Notes under the pieces: generated by a model
Database searches by the model: none
What the model was told of the DNA's origin: nothing
What the model saw: the letters and a program-made list of their open reading frames with translations, nothing else
Shown here: one piece after another, positions 6,309-13,549 of the stretch
How the letters are laid out: each line of letters opens with the position of its first letter
How positions within the stretch are numbered: position 1 is the stretch's first letter
NCBI GenBank assembly: GCA_016783505.1
Contig: JADHWK010000050.1
Coordinates: 1 to 15,837, forward strand
DNA: 15,837 bases
Origin: Candidatus Zhuqueibacterota bacterium
GTDB lineage: Bacteria; BS750m-G25
Direction of reading: 5' to 3'
Translations under genes and position numbers: made by a program

Positions 6309-7958
6309 ATGAAAACTAACGGCTTAGAAAAGGAATTCCGACGGTGGGAAGATGGAGTGAAAGCCCATCTTAAAAATTTTCCGGAGAGTAAAACCAGTTT
6401 TAAGACCGACGCTGGCATTCCCCTCGAAAGGATTTATTTGCCCCCGGCGGATGATGATTACTTGGATAAACTGGGTTTTCCCGGTCAGTATCCTTTTACC
6501 CGGGGGGTGCAGTCCACCATGTATCGGGGAAGGCTGTGGACTATGAGACAGTACGCAGGCTTCGGGTCGGCTGTCCAGACCAACCGCCGCTATCGGTACC
6601 TGCTTGCCCAGGGTCAGACTGGACTCTCGGTAGCCTTCGATCTGCCTACACAGATGGGCTACGATTCGGACCATCCTTTAGCTGAGGGGGAGGTGGGGAG
6701 GACCGGGGTGGCGGTTGATTCGCTGGCCGATATGGAAATTTTATTCCGGGGAATTAATCTGGAAAGGATTAGCACCTCGATGACCATAAATGCCCCCGCC
6801 GCCATTTTACTGGCAATGATAATAGCCTTGGCCAAAAAGCAAGGGGTAAAGCTTTCTTTTCTGCGGGGCACGGTGCAGAACGACATCCTGAAGGAATACA
6901 TCGCCCGGGGGACTTACATTTTCCCCCCGGGACCCTCGATACGGTTAACGGTGGACATCATGGCCTTTTGCCTGGAAAATCTGCCTCTGTGGAACACCCT
7001 GTCCATCTCCGGTTATCATATTCGCGAGGCGGGCGCCGATGCAGTTCAGGAGATGGCCTTCACCCTGGCGAACGGGATCGAATACGTCCGATCAGCCCTC
7101 GCTAGGGGTCTGTCGGTGGATTCCTTCGCCCCCAGGTTGAGCTTCTTTTTTAATGTGCACAACGACCTTTTTGAGGAGGTGGCCAAGTTTCGGGCCGCCC
7201 GTCGGGTATGGGCCCGTATCATGAAGAAGCAATTCGGGGCTCAGGATCCCCGCTCGATGATGTTGCGCTTTCATACCCAGACCGCCGGCTGCACCCTTAC
7301 CGCGCAGCAGCCCGAAAACAACATCGTCCGGGTGACCATCCAGGCCCTGGCGGCGGTTCTGGGGGGCACCCAGTCTTTACACACCAATTCCTGGGACGAG
7401 GCTTTGGCTTTACCGTCGGAGAAGGCGGCCAGAACCGCCCTCCGCACCCAGCAGATCATCGCCCACGAAAGCGGGATCGCCAATACAGCCGACCCCCTGG
7501 GGGGAGCCTACTTTGTAGAGAACCTGACCGATGAAATCGAAAACATGATTCTGGAATATTTAGAACGCATCGAAGCGATGGGGGGGGCCATTAAAGCGGT
7601 TGAAAAGGGATTCTTTCAGCAGGAGATCGCCCGCAGCGCCTATCAATATCAGAAGGCCGTTGAGTCGGGGGAAAAGGTGATCGTAGGGGTGAACCGATTT
7701 CAAGAACCAGAGTGCGGGAAGGCCCCTGTCCTTTCGGTTAATCCCGCTATCGAAATAGAACAGAAAAAGAGGCTTCAACAGCTTAAAAAAGGGCGGAATA
7801 CCGAAAAGGTCCATGCGGCCTTGGCTGAGCTCGAAGGGGCTGCCAGAGGGGAGGAAAACCTGATGCCGGCGATCTTAGAATGTGTGGAAAGTTACGCAAC
7901 CCTGGGGGAAATCACCATGGCTTTAAAGACTGTATTCGGGGAATATCGGGGATCTTAA
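6309..7958 (+). CDS. mcmA: Methylmalonyl-CoA mutase, catalytic (alpha) subunit
   Basis: A 549-residue B12-dependent acyl-CoA mutase large subunit, interconverting succinyl-CoA and (R)-methylmalonyl-CoA. Motifs in order: RQYAGFGSA (80-88), [20 protein letters not shown] (104-123), SMTINAPA (157-164), [12 protein letters not shown] (186-197), SGYHIREAG (234-242), RLSFFF and [16 protein letters not shown] (276-299), [20 protein letters not shown] (319-338). With a constant offset of -7, the Propionibacterium active-site residues Y89, Q197, R207, Y243, H244 and R283 fall on Y82, Q190, R200, Y236, H237 and R276. The Tyr/Arg pair argues for methylmalonyl-CoA over isobutyryl-CoA mutase. The C-terminal B12-binding domain is absent, as in archaeal and many bacterial split enzymes. 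The small subunit must be encoded elsewhere, and no MeaB/ArgK chaperone gene is nearby. The ATG at 6309 lacks a Shine-Dalgarno. Confidence 0.95.
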   Translation: MKTNGLEKEFRRWEDGVKAHLKNFPESKTSFKTDAGIPLERIYLPPADDDYLDKLGFPGQYPFTRGVQSTMYRGRLWTMRQYAGFGSAVQTNRRYRYLLAQGQTGLSVAFDLPTQMGYDSDHPLAEGEVGRTGVAVDSLADMEILFRGINLERISTSMTINAPAAILLAMIIALAKKQGVKLSFLRGTVQNDILKEYIARGTYIFPPGPSIRLTVDIMAFCLENLPLWNTLSISGYHIREAGADAVQEMAFTLANGIEYVRSALARGLSVDSFAPRLSFFFNVHNDLFEEVAKFRAARRVWARIMKKQFGAQDPRSMMLRFHTQTAGCTLTAQQPENNIVRVTIQALAAVLGGTQSLHTNSWDEALALPSEKAARTALRTQQIIAHESGIANTADPLGGAYFVENLTDEIENMILEYLERIEAMGGAIKAVEKGFFQQEIARSAYQYQKAVESGEKVIVGVNRFQEPECGKAPVLSVNPAIEIEQKKRLQQLKKGRNTEKVHAALAELEGAARGEENLMPAILECVESYATLGEITMALKTVFGEYRGS

Positions 7959-8060
7959 TGAAGCCTATGTTAAAAAACCGACCATTCTTACTTACTCTTA
8001 CTATTACCACCTGATTATCACAAAAGAACCCTAAATTTTTCTTAGACCAGTACCGATTAG
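7959..8060. other. Spacer downstream of mutase gene
   Basis: AT-rich non-coding DNA. The only visible feature is a pyrimidine stretch with repeated CTTACT-like words (7987-8003). I see no gene or regulatory site here. Confidence 0.4.
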
Positions 8061-8140
8061 GATAGCTGAGGACGGAGCAGATAAAGCAGCTGTCCTCCGC
8101 TGTTGGATCATTGCTCCTCGAGGGGACTTTTTATTTTTCA
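8061..8140 (+). terminator. Stem-loops with T tract after mcmA
   Basis: AGCTGAGGAC (8064-8073) pairs with GTCCTCCGCT (8092-8101) with one mismatch. Weaker pairs extend it to 8061/8104. A second short hairpin, CTCC-TCGA-GGGG (8114-8125), is followed by ACTTTTTATTTTT, so transcription from mcmA probably ends here before the next promoter. GGAGCA in the first loop (8074-8079) is complementary to TGCTCC (8112-8117), which would compete with the second hairpin. The termination call is moderate. The alternative pairing is an inference. Confidence 0.45.
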
Positions 8141-8149
8141 ATTTTTTCT

Positions 8150-8177
8150 TTGAAAACTACACATTTTTTGTTATATT
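8150..8177 (+). promoter_or_regulatory. Promoter of the RHH-VapC pair
   Basis: TTGAAA (8150-8155) and TATATT (8172-8177) match sigma-70-type -35 and -10 boxes at five of six positions each, with a 16-bp spacer. Transcription would begin near 8184, leaving a leader of roughly 33 bases before the ATG at 8217. This excludes the in-frame GTG at 8181 as a translation start. Confidence 0.6.
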
Positions 8178-8185
8178 AATGTGTA
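8158..8185. promoter_or_regulatory. Inverted-repeat operator candidate
   Basis: TACACATT (8158-8165) and AATGTGTA (8178-8185) form perfect 8-bp arms that bracket the -10 box (8172-8177). This is a typical place for an autoregulatory operator of a ribbon-helix-helix antitoxin, whose dimers bind short inverted repeats. Binding is inferred from position and family only. Confidence 0.5.
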
Positions 8186-8216
8186 TTATAAAGAGGTTAA
8201 AAAGAGGGAGTTTGAG

Positions 8217-8456
8217 ATGATCAGGATAAATGCAACTTTTGATGAGGATTTCTTGAAGCGGGTGGATCAGGAGGCTCAAAGAGAAAAGACCAGCAGAAGT
8301 GGGTTTATTCGCAAGGCCATTGAAGAGTACTTGCGTATGAAACAAAGGGAAGATCAAATCCGAAGGGCTATGTCTATCCAGGATTCCATTAGAAAGAAGA
8401 GCGGGTTAAGAAATGCTTTCCAACAGATCCGGGCTAATCGAAACCGAAGATGCTGA
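8217..8456 (+). CDS. Ribbon-helix-helix (CopG-like) antitoxin
   Basis: A 79-residue protein. Residues 1-40 show the RHH fold: strand MIRINATF, helix EDFLKRVDQEAQREK, turn TSRSG, helix FIRKAIEEYLRMKQ. RHH dimers insert the strand into the DNA major groove. The basic, helical C-terminal tail (40-79) is the expected toxin-binding part. The ATG at 8217 is chosen because AGAGGGAG (8203-8210) lies 6 bases upstream and the predicted transcript starts after the upstream GTG (8181). The gene overlaps the PIN-domain toxin gene by 44 bases, so the two are co-transcribed and probably translationally coupled. An operator-like repeat over its promoter suggests autoregulation. Confidence 0.85.
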   Translation: MIRINATFDEDFLKRVDQEAQREKTSRSGFIRKAIEEYLRMKQREDQIRRAMSIQDSIRKKSGLRNAFQQIRANRNRRC

Positions 8457-8910
8457 GGTATATATTTTAGATTCCTCAGTAGTTATAAAATGGTTTTCTG
8501 CTGAGGATGAACCTTACCTGAAGGAAGCCCTCCTTCTTCGCAGAGGGTTTTTAGAGCAACGGTGGTGTCTGGCCATCCCCGACCTGGTCTTATATGAAGT
8601 GGCCAATGTTTTACATATCAAAACACCGTTGACTGTCCGGGATGTTGAGAATGCACTCGCCAGTTTAGAATTGATGGGATTGGAGGTCATTTTTCCTGAG
8701 CTTTCGTTATTGTGTAGAGCGGTCTTTTTTGCTGAAGAATGGGGGCTTTCAGTGTATGATGCCGTTTTTGTGGCCCTCGCCGAAGGTACGGGTTTCCCCT
8801 TGATTACAGCTGACGCGGAATGTCTAAGAAAACTTGAGGGTCATAGACTTCCTGAGAATTTACAGGTTTATCTATTACAAGATCTTGGCCTTACAGAATC
8901 AATATTATAG
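8413..8910 (+). CDS. vapC: PIN-domain ribonuclease toxin (VapC-like)
   Basis: A 165-residue PIN-domain protein, most likely a VapC-type endoribonuclease held inactive by the preceding RHH antitoxin. The acidic residues that bind Mg2+ are all visible: D20 in YILDSSVVIKW, E62 in YEVANVL, D116 in LSVYDAVFVALAEG and D134 in LITADAECL, so the enzyme looks intact. The ATG at 8413 is the only in-frame ATG/GTG/TTG before the first conserved strand (residues 16-20), which forces a 44-base overlap with the antitoxin gene. No good Shine-Dalgarno is seen, consistent with coupling. The stop lies 8 bases before birA, so readthrough from this promoter into birA is likely. Confidence 0.9.
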   Translation: MLSNRSGLIETEDAEVYILDSSVVIKWFSAEDEPYLKEALLLRRGFLEQRWCLAIPDLVLYEVANVLHIKTPLTVRDVENALASLELMGLEVIFPELSLLCRAVFFAEEWGLSVYDAVFVALAEGTGFPLITADAECLRKLEGHRLPENLQVYLLQDLGLTESIL

Positions 8911-8918
8911 GGGACAGA

Positions 8919-9782
8919 ATGCCCGGCCAGCTCAACGAAGAGGAAATTTTAAGGGGGTTGAAGACCAGGTTTATGGCACGGAGCCTGAAAATTTTCAATA
9001 ATATTAAATCCACCAACGACCATGCCCGTTTACTGGCGGAAAACGGTGCCCCTGAGGGCACGGTGATCCTGGCCGACTGGCAGTCGAAAGGTAAGGGGCG
9101 GATGGGTCGAAGCTGGGAGTCGGCGGCTGGGAAAGGAGTCTGGTTTTCCATCATCCTGAGGCCCAACCTCTCTGTTGACAGGGCACCCCTGCTAAACCTG
9201 ATGGGAGCCCTGGCCGTTTATCGAACGATCCTCGGATTGGGGGATTCGTGGTCTTCCACTAATCCCAAACTTTCTTTGAAATGGCCAAATGATGTGCTCC
9301 TGGATGGGAAGAAGGTATGCGGCATTCTATCCGAATTGGGTACTGATGAGGACCGAGTCCAGTATGTAGTGGTGGGTGTGGGTCTCAACATCAACCATGC
9401 CCCCGAGGATTTTTCCCCTGCTATCCGGCATCAGGCCACTTCACTGAAATTGGGGTGGGAAAGCAAAGAGGAGCTGCCCAGGAATTCCATCTTTTCTGCC
9501 GTTATTAACCAATTTGAGAAGGATTACCTTGTAAACTTAAAGGATAACTTTAAGATTACGGTGGACGACTGGATGGCTGAAACGGGTATGATCGGGAGGG
9601 TTGTCCGACTCAGACAGGGGCGAAGAACATTCGAAGGGTATGTCAAGGACCTGGGAAGCGGGGGTGAACTGATCCTTCAGACAGAAGGGGGTGGTCTAGT
9701 TTCAGTGACTTCCGGGGAGGTGGACTTATTAGGGGTTAATGCAGTCAACCGAAGTTTAAATCACCTTAACTTAGTGCCTTAG
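8919..9782 (+). CDS. birA: Biotin-[acetyl-CoA-carboxylase] ligase, no HTH
   Basis: A 287-residue biotin protein ligase that activates biotin to biotinyl-5'-AMP and attaches it to the biotin carboxyl carrier domain of carboxylases. Motifs: IKSTND (29-34), the biotin/ATP loop QSKGKGRMGRSW (55-66), KWPND (121-125), DGKKVCGIL (129-137) with the expected biotin-contacting lysine, and VGVGLNINH (152-160). The C-terminal SH3-like cap is about 222-272. The N-terminal DNA-binding HTH of E. coli BirA is absent, so this is a class I ligase, not a repressor. AGGGGA precedes the ATG. It sits 8 bases after the PIN toxin stop, so it may share that promoter. coaX, a frequent partner, follows after a 208-bp gap. 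Confidence 0.95.
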   Translation: MPGQLNEEEILRGLKTRFMARSLKIFNNIKSTNDHARLLAENGAPEGTVILADWQSKGKGRMGRSWESAAGKGVWFSIILRPNLSVDRAPLLNLMGALAVYRTILGLGDSWSSTNPKLSLKWPNDVLLDGKKVCGILSELGTDEDRVQYVVVGVGLNINHAPEDFSPAIRHQATSLKLGWESKEELPRNSIFSAVINQFEKDYLVNLKDNFKITVDDWMAETGMIGRVVRLRQGRRTFEGYVKDLGSGGELILQTEGGGLVSVTSGEVDLLGVNAVNRSLNHLNLVP

Positions 9783-9990
9783 TTCCCAAAAATTCGGTGA
9801 CCTAAATTTGATATAACAAATGCCAGCACTCGGACGTCTAACCCTGATCCGGCGACTGCCGGGGAAGGGTCTCAACCCCTCAGAGATTCTTCATCCGTTA
9901 ATTAAGATTTGACAAAGTCTATGATCTTGTCTTAATTGACTTTGGACTTTTTATTATATGCTTATCAATTTATAAAATATCCGGGTTGCT
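9783..9990. other. birA-coaX intergenic region with hairpins
   Basis: A 208-bp gap. It contains ATTTG-CAAAT (9806-9821), CCGGC-GACT-GCCGG (9849-9862) directly followed by GGGT-CTCA-ACCC (9867-9878), and an 8-bp inverted repeat AATTAAGA/TCTTAATT (9900-9907, 9930-9937). TTGACA (9909-9914) is a perfect -35 box inside the last repeat. The best -10, TTAATT (9932-9937), is weak, so the coaX promoter assignment is tentative. It does not match a riboswitch class I can identify. Confidence 0.4.
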
Positions 9991-10758
9991 ATGTTACTGG
10001 TAATGGACATCGGTAATACCAACGTTGTGTTGGGGATTTATGATGGGGACGAGCTTAAGGCCCACTGGCGGCTCTCGGCGTCGGTCAGCCGTACGGTTGA
10101 TGAAAGCTGGATCATGGTGCGCATGTTCTGCCAAAATAGCGGGATTCAGGCAAAAGAGATCACCGGAGTGGCCTTAGCCTCAGTAGTGCCTAATCTGACC
10201 CCGGTGTTCGTTGAGATGGTGAACGCCTATTTAGGCGTCAAGGTTATTGAGGTGACCGCCGATGTTTGTCCATATTTAGTCATACATTACGATAACCCCC
10301 ATTTGGTAGGGGCCGATCGCCTCTGCAACGCCGTGGCCGGCTACGTCAAATTTGGGGGTCCCCTGATAATCGTTGATTTTGGAACCGCCACCACCTTCGA
10401 TGTAATCGAAAAAAAAGGGGATTATTTAGGGGGGGTCATCGCCCCCGGGGTGGAGACCTCGGCCCTGGACCTTCACCAAAGAGCCGCCAGGCTGCCCAAG
10501 GTGGAATTTGCCTACCCCCCGAAGGTCATCGGAACCAGTACCGAGGGAAGCATAAAGGCGGGTATCCTGTACGGGGCGGTGGACCTGGTGGACGGCATGG
10601 TTCATAGAATCTGGGACGAACTGGGAGGAAAAACCCAGGTGGTGGCCACCGGGGGCTTCGCCCCCCTGATCGCAGAAAGATCCGCTACCATTGGTTCCAT
10701 AGAACCCTTTTTAGTTTTAGAGGGCCTAAGGATTATTTACATGCGTGCCAATAGATGA
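9991..10758 (+). CDS. coaX: Type III pantothenate kinase
   Basis: A 255-residue CoaX, which phosphorylates pantothenate in the first committed step of CoA biosynthesis. It belongs to the acetate/sugar kinase-Hsc70-actin fold. Motifs: MDIGNTNVVLGIYDG (5-19, phosphate-binding), GADRLCNAVA (107-116, with the catalytic Asp109), IVDFGTATTFDVI (127-139), GGVIAPGV (147-154) and TGGFA (220-224). Length is normal for the family. The ATG at 9991 has no Shine-Dalgarno; ATG 10003 would remove four residues just before the conserved DIGNTN. This form is insensitive to CoA feedback and replaces CoaA. Confidence 0.96.
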   Translation: MLLVMDIGNTNVVLGIYDGDELKAHWRLSASVSRTVDESWIMVRMFCQNSGIQAKEITGVALASVVPNLTPVFVEMVNAYLGVKVIEVTADVCPYLVIHYDNPHLVGADRLCNAVAGYVKFGGPLIIVDFGTATTFDVIEKKGDYLGGVIAPGVETSALDLHQRAARLPKVEFAYPPKVIGTSTEGSIKAGILYGAVDLVDGMVHRIWDELGGKTQVVATGGFAPLIAERSATIGSIEPFLVLEGLRIIYMRANR

Positions 10759-10899
10759 GAAGGCAAAAGTCAAAAGATGACCCGACCTACGTTTCTGACT
10801 GTGTTATCAAAATCTTAACTTTATAAAATTCATAGTGTTCCAGCGACATCGTTACAAACGGCGTCGAATCAATTGAAACTTTTGGACAAAAATCAATAA

Positions 10900-12432
10900 A
10901 TGAGTGTTAAAAATTACTTTCTGTCCATAATTTGCTTCCCGTTGCTTTTTACCTGGATTTGGGCCCAACCCCGGATTGATGTCGTCTATCCCCGGGATGA
11001 AGATGGCGATGGACACATTTACATGCGAGAGATAGACTCCACCTTCATTTTCGGATCGGTATTTCCATCTAAATCCAAACTTGAAATCAACGGACTCTCT
11101 GTTGACATATATAAAAATGGAGCTTTTTTGGCTTTCGTTACGGTTCCTCGTAAAGGGCCTTTCGATCTCTGTTGTGTTGCCTCCCTGAATGGGGCTGCCG
11201 ACACGGTGTGGGTATCCATTGAGCGTCTTCAGCCGGAACCTGAGGTTATGTCGGATAGTTTACTGGATTCCCTTACTATTATGGGGTTTGATTCTCTGCT
11301 GGTTGATTCGGTGTTCCCCGGGGTTGTATTTCCCCGGCTGGCGGAGTTTATCCGGCCATACAACGTGGTGCAGACCCATCCAGAGGGGGTTTACTATTTT
11401 TTTCCTTTAAAGGGAACCAGGGCTCTGGTTTGGGAAGCTAAGGAGGACTTTTATCGGCTGGAGCTTTCCCCGACTGAGGAGGGTTGGGCCCACGGGCATT
11501 ACTTAAGCCTTCGTGACTCTTTAGAAGAAATTCCAGTTAATTTCGTTGATGACATCCTCGTCAAGGATCTTTGTGATCGTACCCGCATTACATTTCTCGT
11601 TGAGGAAAAACCCCTCTTTCGGGTAGATCAAGACCCTGAGCTTAAGACACTAACCCTCACCTTTTATCGTACCAGAGCCGCCACGAACATCATCACCTAT
11701 GATTTTCAAAACCCCCAGGTTAGCCGGATTAAGTGGGAGCAGCCCGGCCAGGATGTCTACCGATTAGTGATTAAATTGAACCACCGCCAGCCCTGGGGCT
11801 ACCGTACCGAATACCAAAACGGCAGGTTCATCCTTGATCTGCGAAAACCTCCCATTATCCACCGTCATGTTCTTGAGGGGAGGAAGATTTGCATTGACCC
11901 CGGACACGGGGGCGAGGAAGATGGGGCTATCGGTCCCACCCGGCTTTTGGAAAAGGATATAAATTTGGCCGTGAGTCTGTCTTTAAGGAAAATGCTGGAA
12001 AGAAGGGGTGCCCAGGTGGTGTTAACCCGGGAGGGGGACCGGGACATGGGTCTTTATGAGAGGGTTGCGTTTGCCGACTCGGCGGGTGCTGACCTTTTAA
12101 TCTCCATCCATCACAACGCCCTGCCAGATGGGATCAATCCCTTCATCAATCACGGCAGCGGCACCTATTATTATCAGCCCCAGAGCCTGCCCCTGGCTCG
12201 GGCCATTCACAAGAATCTCTTAAAAACTTTAAAACTGAATGATTACGGTCTGTATTACGATAACCTGGCCCTATGTCGGCCCACCTGGCCCCCGGCGGTG
12301 CTGGTGGAAGCGGCCTTCATGATGTATCCCCCCGAGGAAGAATTATTAAAAAAGAAGCGATTTCAGAAAAGGATCGCCAGGGCGGTTTACAGAGGGATTG
12401 TCGAATTTCTAAATGAGTGTCGGGAAGAATAA
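10900..12432 (+). CDS. N-acetylmuramoyl-L-alanine amidase (Amidase_3), exported
   Basis: A 510-residue periplasmic cell-wall hydrolase that cleaves the bond between N-acetylmuramic acid and L-alanine in peptidoglycan. Residues 1-22 form a signal peptide (hydrophobic LSIICFPLLFTWIWA). The middle (about 25-320) is beta-rich and may include an AMIN-like targeting region (roughly 230-320, e.g. LTLTFYRTRA and YRLVIKLN), with an acidic Ser/Asp linker near 112-137. The catalytic Amidase_3 domain spans about 327-507, with zinc and catalytic residues visible: H336 (IDPGHGG), E351 (LEKDINLA), H404 (SIHHNA) and E470 (VLVEAAFM). This is the AmiA/B/C family; which member is not decidable. The ATG at 10900 has an A-rich leader without Shine-Dalgarno. 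Confidence 0.93.
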   Translation: MSVKNYFLSIICFPLLFTWIWAQPRIDVVYPRDEDGDGHIYMREIDSTFIFGSVFPSKSKLEINGLSVDIYKNGAFLAFVTVPRKGPFDLCCVASLNGAADTVWVSIERLQPEPEVMSDSLLDSLTIMGFDSLLVDSVFPGVVFPRLAEFIRPYNVVQTHPEGVYYFFPLKGTRALVWEAKEDFYRLELSPTEEGWAHGHYLSLRDSLEEIPVNFVDDILVKDLCDRTRITFLVEEKPLFRVDQDPELKTLTLTFYRTRAATNIITYDFQNPQVSRIKWEQPGQDVYRLVIKLNHRQPWGYRTEYQNGRFILDLRKPPIIHRHVLEGRKICIDPGHGGEEDGAIGPTRLLEKDINLAVSLSLRKMLERRGAQVVLTREGDRDMGLYERVAFADSAGADLLISIHHNALPDGINPFINHGSGTYYYQPQSLPLARAIHKNLLKTLKLNDYGLYYDNLALCRPTWPPAVLVEAAFMMYPPEEELLKKKRFQKRIARAVYRGIVEFLNECREE

Positions 12433-12590
12433 TCCCAAATCCGGAAATTCAACACTGAATTTTTGATTGCTAATTGCCAATTATTAAAACGTAGGCTCCA
12501 GTATCAATGAGCAATCATCAATCATTTTAGTGACAATCTGTGAAATCTGTGGTTGAGGATTTCATAACGGTCCTCATTAAACTTTTACGA
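12433..12590. other. Gap between amidase and endonuclease V genes
   Basis: A 158-bp gap. AAATTCA-ACAC-TGAATTT (12445-12462) runs into TTG and could be a weak AT-rich terminator. The words AATCTGTGAAATCTGTGG (12536-12553) belong to the widespread ACAGATT-type dispersed repeat seen in many uncultured bacteria. A GTG at 12540 is in frame with endonuclease V, but lies in this repeat. Confidence 0.4.
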
Positions 12591-13280
12591 ATGAAATTAC
12601 ATCACCTTCATTCCTGGGATGTTTCCCCTAGCGGGGCGGTGACCCTTCAAAACGAGTTAAGGGGAAAAGTTCTTTTAACCGAGGGGTTGAAAGAAGTCCA
12701 ATTTATTGCAGGGGCTGATGTAAGCTATTCAAAGGGTGATGACCTTCTTTGGGCCGGGGTTTTGGTGTTCACCTGGCCCGGGTTGATCCTAGTAGAAGAA
12801 CAAGTGGTTCAGGGAAAGGCTTCTTTCACTTATATTCCCGGTTTGCTTACCTTCCGTGAAGGTCCCGTTCTACTGAGGGCGTTTGAAAAGCTGAAAACCG
12901 ATTCTGATCTGATTCTGTTCGACGGTCAGGGGATGGCTCATCCCCGGGGGATGGGGATTGCCTCCCATCTGGGGCTGTGGCTGGGCCGACCCACGCTGGG
13001 ATGTGCCAAGAGCCGGCTGGTGGGCAAGCATGATGAAGTGGGGATAAAAGCGGGGAGCTTTTCCTATCTGGAACACAAAGGCCGGGTTGTGGGGGCCGCT
13101 CTGAGGACCAAGGATCGGGTTAACCCCGTCTATGTCTCACCGGGATATGGGCTATCACTTGAAGAAGCTATTGAGTGGACATTGAAAACCTGTCGAGGGT
13201 ATCGGCTTCCGGAACCCACTCGACAGGCTCACTTGGCCGTCAACAGGATCCGCCTGCAGGAAAGCAAGTCTAAAGAATAA
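12591..13280 (+). CDS. nfi: Endonuclease V (deoxyinosine 3' endonuclease)
   Basis: A 229-residue endonuclease V, which nicks DNA one nucleotide 3' of deoxyinosine as the first step in repair of deaminated adenine. From the ATG at 12591 the active-site residues are D43 (GADVSY), Y81-I-P-G, E90 (FREGP), D111 (DGQG), H117 (AHPRGMGIASHLG) and K140 (CAKSRL). These positions coincide within one residue with Thermotoga EndoV (D43, E89, D110, K139), which supports this start over the in-frame GTG at 12540 that would add 17 residues. No Shine-Dalgarno is visible. Confidence 0.95.
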   Translation: MKLHHLHSWDVSPSGAVTLQNELRGKVLLTEGLKEVQFIAGADVSYSKGDDLLWAGVLVFTWPGLILVEEQVVQGKASFTYIPGLLTFREGPVLLRAFEKLKTDSDLILFDGQGMAHPRGMGIASHLGLWLGRPTLGCAKSRLVGKHDEVGIKAGSFSYLEHKGRVVGAALRTKDRVNPVYVSPGYGLSLEEAIEWTLKTCRGYRLPEPTRQAHLAVNRIRLQESKSKE

Positions 13281-13298
13281 CAAACTGAACTAAGGGAT

Positions 13299-13364
13299 AA
13301 AAAGGCTTAAAAGGGCTTCAAAAGGCTAAAAGGGCATAGAAGGCATAAAAGGCTTATAGGGATG
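13299..13364. repeat. AAAAGGC-type imperfect tandem repeat
   Basis: About seven units of 8-11 bases alternate between AAAAGGC and AAAAGGGC cores, e.g. AAAAGGCTT, AAAAGGGCTTC, AAAAGGCT, AAAAGGGCAT, AGAAGGCAT, AAAAGGCTT. It starts 19 bases after the endonuclease V stop. The purine strand is the coding strand. It is too regular to be random, but it is not a CRISPR (units too short, no spacers). Confidence 0.6.
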
Positions 13365-13405
13365 AAAGCACTTTTGCTTGAACATTACAGACATGCAGTC
13401 CGAAA

Positions 13406-13422
13406 ACCCATGATGTATGGGT
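13406..13422. repeat. Inverted repeat 1 upstream of deacetylase gene
   Basis: ACCCAT (13406-13411) and ATGGGT (13417-13422) form a 6-bp hairpin with loop GATGT. Its CCCAT/ATGGG arms recur in the next inverted repeat. Confidence 0.45.
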
Positions 13423-13453
13423 ACGAGTGGCATAGAGCGAATAGGTCTAAATA

Positions 13454-13481
13454 AATTCCCATACTAATCGAAATGGGAATT
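13454..13481. repeat. Inverted repeat 2 upstream of deacetylase gene
   Basis: AATTCCCAT (13454-13462) and ATGGGAATT (13473-13481) are perfect 9-bp arms around a 10-base loop. No T tract follows. Confidence 0.55.
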
Positions 13482-13517
13482 CCGATAAATCGTGATGAAT
13501 CATCCCGTCCAAGTTCT

Positions 13518-13535
13518 AATCCAATTGATTGGATT
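13518..13535. repeat. Inverted repeat 3 upstream of deacetylase gene
   Basis: AATCCAATTGATTGGATT is a perfect 8-bp inverted repeat around TG. The core AATTGATT is shared with inverted repeat 4, whose centre lies 34 bp downstream. TTGATT (13525-13530) inside it could be a -35 box, with TAGGAT (13548-13553) as a weak -10 at 17-bp spacing. An operator role is possible. Confidence 0.55.
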
Positions 13536-13549
13536 TGTAGAGAACCTTA

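Noticed and set aside
7580-7587. Run of eight G in mcmA as a phase-variation site
   Set aside because: The frame is intact, the gene is metabolic and the run is simply ATG-GGG-GGG-GCC codons. No other evidence.
8064-8101. Hammerhead ribozyme core (CTGAGGA fits CUGANGA)
   Set aside because: No GAAA strand or NUH cleavage site in the required arrangement, so the match is a chance heptamer.
8181-8216. Antitoxin start at GTG 8181
   Set aside because: It would lie upstream of the predicted transcription start and inside the operator-like repeat. ATG 8217 has a well-placed ribosome-binding site.
9783-9990. Known riboswitch upstream of coaX
   Set aside because: I compared it with cobalamin, SAM, THF and glycine consensus elements from memory and found no match.
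12540-12590. Endonuclease V start at GTG 12540
   Set aside because: ATG 12591 puts the catalytic Asp at residue 43, as in the Thermotoga enzyme. The extra 17 codons lie partly in a dispersed repeat.
13362-13454. 30-codon ATG frame between endonuclease V and deacetylase genes
   Set aside because: It sits between a tandem repeat and palindromes, has no properly spaced ribosome-binding site and resembles no protein I know.
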